From: an uncultured Woeseia sp. | GTDB taxonomy: Bacteria; Pseudomonadota; Gammaproteobacteria; Steroidobacterales; Woeseiaceae | Direction of reading: 5' to 3' | NCBI GenBank assembly: GCA_937925605.1 | Contig: CALALV010000033.1 | Span: forward strand, 1 to 28,607 | DNA: 28,607 nt | Shown: piece after piece, positions 7,640-16,165 of the stretch | Position numbering within the stretch: position 1 is the stretch's first letter | Layout: the number at the start of each line of letters is the position of its first letter | The notes under the pieces: model-generated | What the model was told of the DNA's origin: nothing | Database searches by the model: none | Seen by the model: only the letters and a program-made list of their open reading frames with translations | Made by a program: the position numbers and the translations under genes

Positions 7640-10251
7640 GCCTTGCGCCGCGCTACGCCTGGCTGCCGGCGGCGCTCGAGGGCGATGCCGTCGTTCTGTG
7701 CGGCAGTCGCCGCCTGGCGCGCGAACTCGTGCGGTTTGTCGATGCGCAGATGCTCGCGCAGGGCCGCCGGGCGTGGACGACACCGCCGGTGCGCTACTGG
7801 CAGGACTGGCTGGCCGAGCGACTGGCCGACAGCGAGCAGGCCTCGCTGCCACAGCTGCTCGATTCCGCCTCGACGGGGCTGCTGTGGGAGCAGGCGCTCG
7901 AGCGGACCCGCCGCGAGTCGGTCATTGGCCTGGCCGGCGTCGTGCGCCACGCCCAGGCGGCGTGGACCCGGATCGCTGACTGGCAGATCGTGCACGAGGA
8001 TGTCGCCGCCGCCGCGCGCTCGCGCGACGAGCACTGGTTCGCGCGGGCCGCCGCGTACTACGCGGAGCGGCTGGCGGAGGGCGGCTGGATCGACGCGGCC
8101 GGCCTTGCCGCCACCTGTACCGCCTTCGCCGGCCGGGGCGGAATCGACTGGCCGCGCCGGATCGTGCTGGCCGGCTTCGACCGCCTGACCCCGGCCCAGG
8201 CGAGCCTGTTTGCCGCGCTGGCCGAGGCCGGTGTCGGGGTCGAGCAGGCGCCGCGGGCCACGCGTGCCGGCAGCGCGACGGTGACCCGGCATCGCGACGC
8301 GGAGTCCCTGTGGCGCAGCGCGGGACGCTGGGCGCGCGAGGCGCTCGAGCGCGACCCGAACGCCCGGATCGCGATCGTCGTGCCGGATCTCGAGCGCGAC
8401 GCCGCGACGGTCGGCCGGCTGGTCCGCGAGGGCTTCGCGCCGGGCTGGCAGGCGCGCGGCGCGGCATGGCGTGACACGGTCAACCTGTCCTACGGCGAGC
8501 GGCTCGCCGCGTATCCGGCGATCGCCGTCGCCCTGCTGTGGCTCGAGTTCGCCGCGAATGGCGTGCGCGGCCCCGCCGTCTCGATCCTGCTGCGCAGCCC
8601 GTTCGGCAGCGCGGACGATCCGGGCGGCCGTGCGCGCCTGGAACTCGCGCTGCGGCGCCTGCCCGACCGGGACTGGACGCCGCCCGCCTTGCTGGCGGCG
8701 CTGGAGGATCGACGGCATCCCGAGCGCGCAGAGGACTGGCGGGCGCGCGTGGCGGCGGTCGCGGCCCTGCACGACGCCGGCGAACGCAGCGCCAGTCCCG
8801 CGAGCTGGGCCGAGCGCATCGACGCCTGCCTTGCCGGTCTCGGCTGGCACGGCACGGCGCCGCTCGACAGCGAGGCCTTCCAGCTGCTGAATCGCTGGCG
8901 GGCCCTGCTCAACCAGCTGGCGCGGCTGGACCGCGTGCGGCCGGCAATGACATTGCGCGAGGCCGTCCGCCGGCTCGCGCAGCTCGCCGCCGACACCGTG
9001 TTCCAGCCCGAGTCGGACGACGCGCTGCTCGACGTGCTCGGCCTGCTCGAGACGGCCGGGCTCGAGTTCGATGCGCTGTGGCTGGGCGGCCTCGACGCGA
9101 GTCGCTGGCCGCCGCCCGGCAATCCACTGGCGCTCGTCAACCGCCGCCTGCAGCGCGAGCACGCGATGCCGGACGCGACGCCCGCCGACACGCTGGCGTT
9201 TGCGCGCCGCACCCTCGAGCGCCTGCATGCCGCGGCGCCGGAGCGGCACGTCGCGTGGGCACGCAGCGAGGACGACGCCGAGCTGCTGCCCAGCCCGCTG
9301 CTCGCCGGCGCTGACGCCGCGACGAGCGGCGACGACGACGACCCCGGCTGGCACGCGGCAACGCGGCTCGGCTGCGGGCGACTGCGGCCGATAGACGGGG
9401 ATGCGGCCCCGCCGGTTCGGCGCGGCGAGTCCATACGCGGCGGCGCCTACACGGTCCAGCGCATGCAGGAAGAGGCATTCTCGGCATTTGCGGCGGGGCG
9501 GCTCGCGGCCGATGTGCTCGACCCGTTCGCAACCGGGCTCACGCCGCGGCAGCGCGGCACGCTGGTGCACGCCGCCCTGCACGAATTACTCGAGGGCTGC
9601 CCGGGCCAGGACGAGCTGCGCCGCTGGGACGACCTGCCGGCGCGCGCCGAGCGTGCCGCGTTCGCGGCGCAGCGTCGCCTGGCCGCGCACGCGGACCCGG
9701 TGCTGCTGCGCGTGCTGCGGCTGGAGCGGCAGAGGCTCGAGCGGCTGCTGCAGGCCTTCGTCGCCCGCGAGCTCGAGCGCGAGCCGTTTCGCATCGTGTC
9801 GCTCGAGGCCGATGCCAGGCTCGTGCGCGGCGCGGTCGAACTGAGCCTGCGCATCGACCGGATCGACCGGTTGGCGGACGGCAGGCTGCTGTTGCTCGAC
9901 TACAAGGCCGGCGCGCCGAAAAGCTTTCTCGGTCGCGAGCGCGAGCCGAAGAGCGTGCAGCTCAGCGTTTACGCCGCCGCCGTTGACGGGCCCGTCGGGG
10001 CGCTGGCCTATTGCAACGTCAACAGTCGCTCGATCAGCTGGGACGGAGCCGGCGGCGAGTTCAGCTCGGGCAGGACGCGGATCGCGGCGGACGACTGGCC
10101 GGCGGCGCTCGCACGCTGGTGTGGCGAGGTCGATACGTTGCTGCGGCGCTTCGCCGACGGCGATATCGGCGTCAACGTGTTGCAGGCAGCCTCGAAAGCA
10201 AGACCGCTGGCCCTGCTGAGTCGCGTCGCGGAACTGCGCCATGACGACTGA
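7636..10251 (+). CDS. AddB-like PD-(D/E)XK nuclease, putative DNA repair protein (TIGR03623-like)
   Basis: 871-residue protein of the beta/gammaproteobacterial 'probable DNA repair protein' group that accompanies a UvrD-type helicase, forming an AddAB/RecBCD-like machine for processing double-strand ends. The N-terminal two thirds resemble a degenerate helicase scaffold, with no convincing Walker A, as in AddB. The C-terminal RecB-type nuclease is intact: GTLVHAALHELLE (His-645), RIDRID (Asp-741 expected catalytic), LLLLDYKAG (Asp-755, Lys-757) and QLSVY (Gln-775, Tyr-779). I see no cysteine pattern for an iron-sulfur staple. The GTG at 7636 overlaps the alaA stop in GTGA; the frame is open further upstream inside alaA but that part is an antisense-like artefact. 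The downstream helicase starts 11 bp before this stop, so the two subunits are translationally coupled. Confidence 0.85.
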   Translation: MSLAPRYAWLPAALEGDAVVLCGSRRLARELVRFVDAQMLAQGRRAWTTPPVRYWQDWLAERLADSEQASLPQLLDSASTGLLWEQALERTRRESVIGLAGVVRHAQAAWTRIADWQIVHEDVAAAARSRDEHWFARAAAYYAERLAEGGWIDAAGLAATCTAFAGRGGIDWPRRIVLAGFDRLTPAQASLFAALAEAGVGVEQAPRATRAGSATVTRHRDAESLWRSAGRWAREALERDPNARIAIVVPDLERDAATVGRLVREGFAPGWQARGAAWRDTVNLSYGERLAAYPAIAVALLWLEFAANGVRGPAVSILLRSPFGSADDPGGRARLELALRRLPDRDWTPPALLAALEDRRHPERAEDWRARVAAVAALHDAGERSASPASWAERIDACLAGLGWHGTAPLDSEAFQLLNRWRALLNQLARLDRVRPAMTLREAVRRLAQLAADTVFQPESDDALLDVLGLLETAGLEFDALWLGGLDASRWPPPGNPLALVNRRLQREHAMPDATPADTLAFARRTLERLHAAAPERHVAWARSEDDAELLPSPLLAGADAATSGDDDDPGWHAATRLGCGRLRPIDGDAAPPVRRGESIRGGAYTVQRMQEEAFSAFAAGRLAADVLDPFATGLTPRQRGTLVHAALHELLEGCPGQDELRRWDDLPARAERAAFAAQRRLAAHADPVLLRVLRLERQRLERLLQAFVARELEREPFRIVSLEADARLVRGAVELSLRIDRIDRLADGRLLLLDYKAGAPKSFLGREREPKSVQLSVYAAAVDGPVGALAYCNVNSRSISWDGAGGEFSSGRTRIAADDWPAALARWCGEVDTLLRRFADGDIGVNVLQAASKARPLALLSRVAELRHDD

Positions 10252-13200
10252 CCGGGACCTGCTCGCGGCGGATGAACAGGCACGCAGCGCGGCGCTCGAC
10301 GTGACGCGCTCGTTCATCGTCCAGGCGCCGGCCGGTTCCGGCAAGACGGAGCTGCTGATCCAGCGCTACCTGTCGCTGCTGGCCACGGTCGCGGAGCCGG
10401 AGGAAGTGGTCGCGATCACGTTCACCAACAAGGCCGCGAACGAAATGCAGGCGCGCGTCGTGGCTGCGCTCGAGCGGGCCAGGCGGGGCGAGGTCGCCGC
10501 GCAGGCACACGAGGCGCGCACGCTGGCCGCGGCCGCGCGGATCCTCGAGCGGGACGCGGCACACGGCTGGCAGCTGCTGGAGCTGCCGCGGCGACTGCGC
10601 ATCATGACGCTGGATGCGTTCTGCGGGTCCGTCACGCGCTTGCTGCCGGTCAGCTCCGGTCTCGGCGGCGGGCTCGCGACCAGCGCGGACGCGGCAATGC
10701 AGCGCCTGTACCGCGAGGCCGCGATCGCGACGCTCGACTGGTTGCCGGGCGGCGACACGCGCGCGGTCGCCGTCGAATGCGTGCTCGAACACCTGGACAA
10801 CGACGTCGCAGCCTACCTTGCCTACCTCGTGCGCATGCTGGCGAAACGCGACCAGTGGCTGAAACTGACCGGCGCGGGCGCCGGTGAGCGCCTCGAGACG
10901 ATCCGGCACGAGCTGGAAGCGACGATCGGCGAGCAGATCTGCGCACAGCTGCGGCTCGTCCGCGAACAATTCGCCGTGCTGGGCGGCGCCGACGAACTCG
11001 GGCTGCTGCGCCACGCGGGTGAGCGCATGACGGAGGCCAGCGGCGCAGCACATCCGCTGGCCGCGCTCCCGGTAACGGACTGGCCCGCCGCGGCCGCGGA
11101 GCAGGCGCCGCTCTGGCGCGCCATCGCGGAGCAGCTCCTGACGAAGAAGGGCGAGCTGCGCAAGCAGGTGGACGTGCGCTGCGGCTTCCCGCCGCAGGAC
11201 GGCGAGGCCAAGCAGGCGTTCAAGGAGTGGCTGGCACGCCTCGCCGGGGTGGCGGAGCTGGCCGAGCTGCTGGACGGCGTCGCGCGGCTGCCGGACGCCC
11301 GCTACCGCGACGAACAGTGGGTGGTGCTGGTCGCGCTGTTCGACGTACTGCCGCTGGCCGTCGCCGAACTCCAACGGCTGTTTGCGGCCCGCGGCCTGAC
11401 CGATCACGTCGAGGTGGCGCAGGCCGCCGCCGCGGCGCTCGGCAGCGTCGACGAGCCCGGCGAACTCGCGCTGCTGCTCGACTACAGGATTCGCCACCTG
11501 CTGGTCGACGAGATGCAGGACACGTCGATCGGGCAGTACCGGCTGCTCGAGCAGCTGACGGCCGGCTGGGAGCGCGGTGACGGCCGCACGCTGTTCTGCG
11601 TCGGCGACCCGATGCAGTCCATCTACCGCTTTCGCGATGCCGAGGTCGGGCAGTTCGTTGCCGCGCGCCGCCACGGCCTCGGCGACGTCTCGCTGGAGCC
11701 GCTGCTGCTGCGGCGCAATTTTCGCTCGGGCGAGCGCCTCGTCGACTGGTTCAACGACGTGTTCCCGCGCGTGCTGCCGGCGCGCGACGACGCGACCACC
11801 GGTGCCGTGGCCTACGCCGACAGCGTCTCCGTCGACGCCCATGCCGGCGCGGGCGAGGTCCGCGTGCATGCGCTGGTCGATGCCGATCCGGTTGCCGAGG
11901 CAGAGCGCAGCGCGGACGTCATCGGCGAGTGCCTTGCGGCGGACGGGCACGGCCGCGTCGCCGTGCTGGTGCGCAGCCGCACGCAGCTGCCGCAGCTGCT
12001 CGCCGAGTTGCGCCGCCGCGGCGTCGGCTGCGAGGCCATCGAGATCGATCGCCTGACCGACCTGCCCGAGGTAATCGACCTGCTGTCGCTGACGCGGGCG
12101 CTGTGCCACGACGGCGACCGGCTCGCGTGGCTCGCCCTGTTGCGGGCGCCGTTCGCCGGCCTGACCTGGCGTGATCTGCTGCGGCTCGTCATCAACGACC
12201 GGCACGCGACCGTGCGCGAGCTCGCGGCCGATCCCGAACGCCTGGCCGCGCTGTCCGACGACGGCCGCGAGCGGTTGCGGCGCCTGCTGGACGTGCTGGC
12301 GGAGCAGCCCGCCGCGGCCGGCCGCACGCTGCGCGAGCGCGTCGAGACGCTGTGGCTCGCGCTCGACGGCCCGGCGGCGCTGTCGAGTTCCGCGCAGCTT
12401 GCGAATGCCTACCGTTATCTCGATGCGCTCGGCCGGCTCGAGGCGGCCGGCACGCTCGCGGACGTCGCGCTGCTCGAGGAACAGCTGGACGCGGAACGCG
12501 TGTCGACGCCCGGGGACGAGTCGACGCGCGTGCAGGTCATGACCATGCACAAGGCGAAGGGCCTGCAGTTCGACCACGTCGTGCTGCACGGGCTCGGCCG
12601 GCAGCCCGCGAGCGGCGAGCAGGACGTGCTCGCCTGGCTCCCGGTCACGCGCGCCGACGGCACGAGCGGACTGATCCTGAGTCCGCCCGGCGCGCGCTCG
12701 GAGCAAGAGGCCGATCCGCTGTATCGTTTCATCGTCCAGGCCGGGCGCGACAGCGATGCGCACGAACTCGGCCGGCTTCTGTACGTCGCCTGCACGCGCG
12801 CCGTGCGCTCGCTGCACCTGGTCGGCTCGGTCGCCACGCTGCGCGACGGCAGCGAACTCGGTGCCCCGCCGGTCACGACACTGTTGCACCGCCTGTGGCC
12901 GATGGTCGCGGACGAATTCGAGCGGGTCTTCGCGGCCCACGACCCGACTACGCGGCGCGAAGACGAACGCCCGACATTTGCCGCGCCGGAACTCAGGCGG
13001 CTCGTGGCGCCCGCCGCGGAAATGCCGGCAGCGCCGCCGGCCGCGCGCGGCGCCGAGCTGACGGAAACCCGCGAAGTGAGTTTCGACTGGGTAGGCAGCT
13101 CGTTGCGGCACGCCGGTACCATCGTGCATCGCTGGCTCGAACGCCTCGCGGGGCAGGACGGGGCCGCGCCGCCCGACGACGTTGCCGCGACAAGCCGGCG

Positions 13201-13609
13201 CTGGGCGCGTGGCCTCGGTGTCGCCGAGCCGGATCTCGACGGCGTCGTTGCCCGCGTCGAGGCGGCGCTCGCGGCCGTTGGCCGGGACGAGCGCGCCCGC
13301 TGGCTGCTGGCCGGGGAGGGCGCGGCGGAGCTCGCGCTGTCCGGCCTCGAGGACGGCCGGGTCGTGCGCATCGTGATCGATCGCGTCAAAGTGGACGGCG
13401 ACGTGCACTGGCTCGTCGACTACAAGACGAGCATGCACGAAGGGGGCGACCTCGCCGGCTTCCTGCGGCAGGAAGCAGAGCGCTACCGCGACCAGCTGCG
13501 GCGGTACCGGGACGTCTATCGGGAGTACGCGGGCGTGCCGGTCAGAACCGCGTTGTATTTCCCGTTGCTGGGCGAGTTCCTGGAAGTCGACGTCGATGCA
13601 GCTTCATAG
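10241..13609 (+). CDS. AddA-like UvrD/REP superfamily 1 helicase with C-terminal RecB nuclease domain
   Basis: 1122-residue helicase-nuclease. All SF1A motifs are visible: Walker A APAGSGKTELL (residues 29-39), ITFTNKAANEM (Ia), LLVDEMQDTS (II, Asp-423/Glu-424), CVGDPMQSIYRFRDA (III), LLRRNFRS (IV), VMTMHKAKGLQFD (V) and RLLYVACTRA (VI). The C-terminal nuclease domain has GTIVHRWLE (His-963), VIDRVKVDGD (Asp-1047) and WLVDYKTS (Asp-1060, Lys-1062), with a QLRRY follow-up. Both this protein and its neighbour carry an apparently active nuclease centre, which is the AddAB rather than the RecBCD layout. It should unwind DNA ends and degrade both strands during repair. The ATG lies 11 bp inside the preceding gene. 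Its stop overlaps the end of gspN on the other strand by 6 bp. Confidence 0.9.
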   Translation: MTTDRDLLAADEQARSAALDVTRSFIVQAPAGSGKTELLIQRYLSLLATVAEPEEVVAITFTNKAANEMQARVVAALERARRGEVAAQAHEARTLAAAARILERDAAHGWQLLELPRRLRIMTLDAFCGSVTRLLPVSSGLGGGLATSADAAMQRLYREAAIATLDWLPGGDTRAVAVECVLEHLDNDVAAYLAYLVRMLAKRDQWLKLTGAGAGERLETIRHELEATIGEQICAQLRLVREQFAVLGGADELGLLRHAGERMTEASGAAHPLAALPVTDWPAAAAEQAPLWRAIAEQLLTKKGELRKQVDVRCGFPPQDGEAKQAFKEWLARLAGVAELAELLDGVARLPDARYRDEQWVVLVALFDVLPLAVAELQRLFAARGLTDHVEVAQAAAAALGSVDEPGELALLLDYRIRHLLVDEMQDTSIGQYRLLEQLTAGWERGDGRTLFCVGDPMQSIYRFRDAEVGQFVAARRHGLGDVSLEPLLLRRNFRSGERLVDWFNDVFPRVLPARDDATTGAVAYADSVSVDAHAGAGEVRVHALVDADPVAEAERSADVIGECLAADGHGRVAVLVRSRTQLPQLLAELRRRGVGCEAIEIDRLTDLPEVIDLLSLTRALCHDGDRLAWLALLRAPFAGLTWRDLLRLVINDRHATVRELAADPERLAALSDDGRERLRRLLDVLAEQPAAAGRTLRERVETLWLALDGPAALSSSAQLANAYRYLDALGRLEAAGTLADVALLEEQLDAERVSTPGDESTRVQVMTMHKAKGLQFDHVVLHGLGRQPASGEQDVLAWLPVTRADGTSGLILSPPGARSEQEADPLYRFIVQAGRDSDAHELGRLLYVACTRAVRSLHLVGSVATLRDGSELGAPPVTTLLHRLWPMVADEFERVFAAHDPTTRREDERPTFAAPELRRLVAPAAEMPAAPPAARGAELTETREVSFDWVGSSLRHAGTIVHRWLERLAGQDGAAPPDDVAATSRRWARGLGVAEPDLDGVVARVEAALAAVGRDERARWLLAGEGAAELALSGLEDGRVVRIVIDRVKVDGDVHWLVDYKTSMHEGGDLAGFLRQEAERYRDQLRRYRDVYREYAGVPVRTALYFPLLGEFLEVDVDAAS

Positions 13610-14338
13610 GCTGCCCTCGAGACGGAACTCGCGCAGACCGCGCGCGTCCGCGCTGCCGAGAAAACGCAGCTGCTCGACGACCGAGGTGGCCGCCGTCGCG
13701 TTCGCGGCTACACGGCCGACCAGCGAATAGCTGCGATCGGGCGCCAGCGTCAGCGTGGCGGCAACGTCGAGCATGCCGCGCAGGTCCTCTACGCTGCCGG
13801 TGATCGTTTCGTCCTCGCTCGCGAACTCGGCGCGGTAGTCGCCAAGCGGCTCCGCGGCCAGCGCGCGGACCAGCAGGCCGGAAATGCCGGCCTGTCCGTG
13901 CAGGCGCACGGGCCAGCCGTCGCGCAACACGACGTCTTCCAGCTGCAGCGATACCTCGCCACTGATGTCGGCGAGCGGAGCGACGCCCGCAAACGCGGAC
14001 AGCGGCACCGCGGCGCGCAGCGCCGGGAGCCGCAGTCCGCCAAGCCCGGTCGTCAGTTCGGCATCAACGAAGCCGCCGGGCGGCTCCGCCTCCACTCGGT
14101 AGCTGAGGCGCCCGGTGAACAGCGCGAGCGGGCGAAACGACCAGCGCAGGTTGGCCAGGTAAGCGCCGCCGACACGCGCGGCGCTGGCGCGCCCCGACCA
14201 TACCGAACCCTCGATGCCCGAGAGTTCGACCCCCGGCGGGGACAGCCACGCGTGCAGCACCCGCGCCGGGAACATCACCACCAGGCCGGTCAGCAGCACG
14301 GCGCCGCCGACCACGAGCAGGCGTTTCCGGCCCGGCAT
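13604..14338 (-). CDS. gspN: Type II secretion system protein N
   Basis: 244-residue GspN, an accessory inner-membrane protein of the type II secretion machine. It has a short basic cytoplasmic start (MPGRKR), one membrane segment (about residues 7-25) and a beta-rich periplasmic part containing SGIEGSVWSGRA and LANLRWSFRPLALFTGRL, which are recognisable GspN signatures. The ATG at 14338 lies 2 bp after the gspM stop. It is the last gene of the gspG-N operon. Its final codons overlap the helicase gene's end on the opposite strand by 6 bp. GspN is not present in every type II system, so its presence is informative about the subtype. Confidence 0.88.
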   Translation of the reverse strand: MPGRKRLLVVGGAVLLTGLVVMFPARVLHAWLSPPGVELSGIEGSVWSGRASAARVGGAYLANLRWSFRPLALFTGRLSYRVEAEPPGGFVDAELTTGLGGLRLPALRAAVPLSAFAGVAPLADISGEVSLQLEDVVLRDGWPVRLHGQAGISGLLVRALAAEPLGDYRAEFASEDETITGSVEDLRGMLDVAATLTLAPDRSYSLVGRVAANATAATSVVEQLRFLGSADARGLREFRLEGSL

Positions 14339-14340
14339 GC

Positions 14341-14823
14341 TCAGCCGCGTTCCAGCGTCAGCGACGCGTTGATACGGCCCGGGTTGTTGGTCGAGCCTTG
14401 CGAGAAGCTCGCGGACTGCACGCTGAGGCCGTACTGGCCGCCCAGCTCGCCGAGCCACAGCACGAGGTCGTCGAAAGCGATGTCGTTGAACTCGACCCGG
14501 ATGCCGTTCGTGTTGGTGGGCTGGCTGCGCTGCAGCGCCGGGTACAGGCCGCGTGCACGCAGCGTTTCGTCGACGATGACGACCAGCGACTGGCTGCGAC
14601 TCGCCGCCGGGCTTTGCGCGGTATTGCCAGCGGTCTGGCCGCGCAGCGGTGCGAGCTGCACGAGGGCGTCGCGCCAGTCATCGATGCGTGCGTCGAGTTC
14701 GGCGGAGCCGCGTGCCAGCGGTTGCCAGATCGCGAACCAGTAGATTGCAAATACGATGAACCCGCCGGCGATCGACACCATGACGCGTTCGCGCGGGGCG
14801 AGGGATTCGAACCAGTCCTTCAT
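14341..14823 (-). CDS. gspM: Type II secretion system protein M
   Basis: 160-residue inner-membrane platform protein. A short amphipathic start (MKDWFESLAPRERVMV) leads into one membrane helix (about 18-34, GGFIVFAIYWFAIWQPL), followed by a coiled-coil-prone stretch and a small ferredoxin-like periplasmic domain (about 80-160) with the typical VEFNDIAFDDLVLWLGEL segment. GspM pairs with GspL to link the cytoplasmic ATPase GspE to the pseudopilus. The ATG overlaps the gspL stop by 4 bp (ATGA). The open frame continues far upstream in gspL but that extension is Arg-rich and spurious. Confidence 0.92.
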   Translation of the reverse strand: MKDWFESLAPRERVMVSIAGGFIVFAIYWFAIWQPLARGSAELDARIDDWRDALVQLAPLRGQTAGNTAQSPAASRSQSLVVIVDETLRARGLYPALQRSQPTNTNGIRVEFNDIAFDDLVLWLGELGGQYGLSVQSASFSQGSTNNPGRINASLTLERG

Positions 14824-16097
14824 GACTCGGCCGCCTGTATCTGCAGCCGGCTGCTGACGCGCTCGCCGACCTGGTCGGTGGACTGTATGCGTGCCGAGAA
14901 ACCGCCGCCCTGTTCGATGCGCTGGCGGATGTCGTCGAGCACCGAGACGCTGGCGGCGTTCATGCGGATGTCGGCCACGCCGGCGCGGTAGCTGATGGCC
15001 TCGATCCGCGCGTCCTCGTTCGCGCCCAGCGCGCGGCCGAGTCGCTCCAGGGCCTGCAGCAGGAGCTGCGGATCCTGCCCGCCGCCGTCGCTGCGTGCCC
15101 GCAGCGAGGCCACGAGTCGCAGCGGATCCTCGACCGCCGGCGCGCCCGGCATCAGCTCCGCGTATACGGCCTGGAAGCGTTCGGCCAGTGCCGCCTCCTC
15201 GCGTGCGAGCGCCATGTACTCGGCTCCCTTGCCGGCGGTCAGGACGACGACCAGGGCAAGCAGCAACATCGCCGCGTGGCGCCACGGCGCCAGCAGTGAG
15301 GCATAGGCTGTCTTCGGTCCGTAGCGGCCCTGCAGCAGGTTGATGCCGGCGCCGCTCGCGACCGTAGCGGCGAGGCGCGGCAGCGCGCCGTCCGGCAGCA
15401 GCTTGACGTCGACGCTTTCGAGCCGCTGGCGCAGCGTCGCCCAGTCGTGTTCGTAACGCTCGTTTGCTGCGGCGTCGCAATACACGAGGACGTGGCGCGG
15501 CATGGCGTCGCCGGCTTCGTCGTCGTCATCGTCCGGCGGCGCCGGCGCGTCGAGCGCACCGATCGCGACCAGAGCATCGCCGGGCGCGACGTCCTCGAGT
15601 GTCAGCTCGACGTCGCCACCGTCGTTGACGACAACCAGTCCTTCGTCGATCAGCAGGCTGACCGTGCCGGGTATGCGCGCCAGCCCGGCGTGCTCGGCGA
15701 CCAGGCGGGACGGCTCGATGCCGGCCTCGGTCAACCGGCCGAGCCATGCCTGCATCAGCTCGTCGCTGACGACCGCGGCGGGAATGCGGCCGTCGCTGCG
15801 GCGCTCGCCGGCCGCGAAATGCAGGTCGTCGACATCCTGCGCGAGGTTCTCCTCGAGCGCGTAGGGCAGCGCGGCCTGCAGCCGCGCGGCGCCGCGGACC
15901 GGGATGTCGACGCTGGTGCAGAGCACCTCGGCGCCGGGAACCAGCACGATGACGCGGCGGTCGCGCAGGTCGCGGCGCGCCTCGGCGAGCGGGCCGGTGA
16001 CCGGCGGGCCGAGGCGGGTGCCGTCGCTGTCGACGGCGATCCAGGCGGCCGCGTCGTCCGGGTCCCGGGGCAGCCGGATGACGAGGTATTCAGCCAT
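14820..16097 (-). CDS. gspL: Type II secretion system protein L
   Basis: 425-residue bitopic membrane protein that docks the secretion ATPase GspE to the inner membrane. The cytoplasmic actin-like part spans about 1-255; PGAEVLCTSVDIPVRG and LPYALEENLAQDVDDLHFA are classic GspL sequences. One transmembrane helix lies at about 272-289, followed by a periplasmic ferredoxin-like domain that contacts GspM. An acidic insertion (seven Asp or Glu in a row-like cluster, about residues 189-197) sits in the cytoplasmic part near a Pro-rich loop. The ATG at 16097 has a weak ribosome site. This is the only sizeable gap in the gsp operon: 68 bp separate it from gspK, with no terminator seen. Confidence 0.93.
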   Translation of the reverse strand: MAEYLVIRLPRDPDDAAAWIAVDSDGTRLGPPVTGPLAEARRDLRDRRVIVLVPGAEVLCTSVDIPVRGAARLQAALPYALEENLAQDVDDLHFAAGERRSDGRIPAAVVSDELMQAWLGRLTEAGIEPSRLVAEHAGLARIPGTVSLLIDEGLVVVNDGGDVELTLEDVAPGDALVAIGALDAPAPPDDDDDEAGDAMPRHVLVYCDAAANERYEHDWATLRQRLESVDVKLLPDGALPRLAATVASGAGINLLQGRYGPKTAYASLLAPWRHAAMLLLALVVVLTAGKGAEYMALAREEAALAERFQAVYAELMPGAPAVEDPLRLVASLRARSDGGGQDPQLLLQALERLGRALGANEDARIEAISYRAGVADIRMNAASVSVLDDIRQRIEQGGGFSARIQSTDQVGERVSSRLQIQAAES

Positions 16098-16165
16098 CGC
16101 CGTTCTGCCGGCCGGGAGAGAGTCTGGATTGCCTTGTCATCGTTCCTGTCGTCGTCCGGCCGGGC

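Noticed and set aside
5131..7852. Two long minus-strand open frames opposite the CoA-transferase and aminotransferase genes.
   Set aside because: Low-complexity sequence, no ribosome sites, and both opposing genes are conserved over their whole length.
7552..9582. A 676-codon minus-strand open frame opposite the AddB-like gene.
   Set aside because: Composition is Arg/Gly/Ala/Pro-rich without motifs, and the plus-strand frame has a full nuclease signature.
10172..13438. A 1088-codon open frame on the minus strand opposite the helicase gene.
   Set aside because: It is rich in Arg, Gly, Ala and Val with no recognisable domain, and lies antisense to a gene whose seven helicase motifs are all intact. 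Such frames are expected where third positions are nearly all G or C.
13604..13609. Possible shared bidirectional terminator at the helicase/gspN junction.
   Set aside because: No stem-loop followed by a T-run was found on either strand within about 60 bp of the junction.
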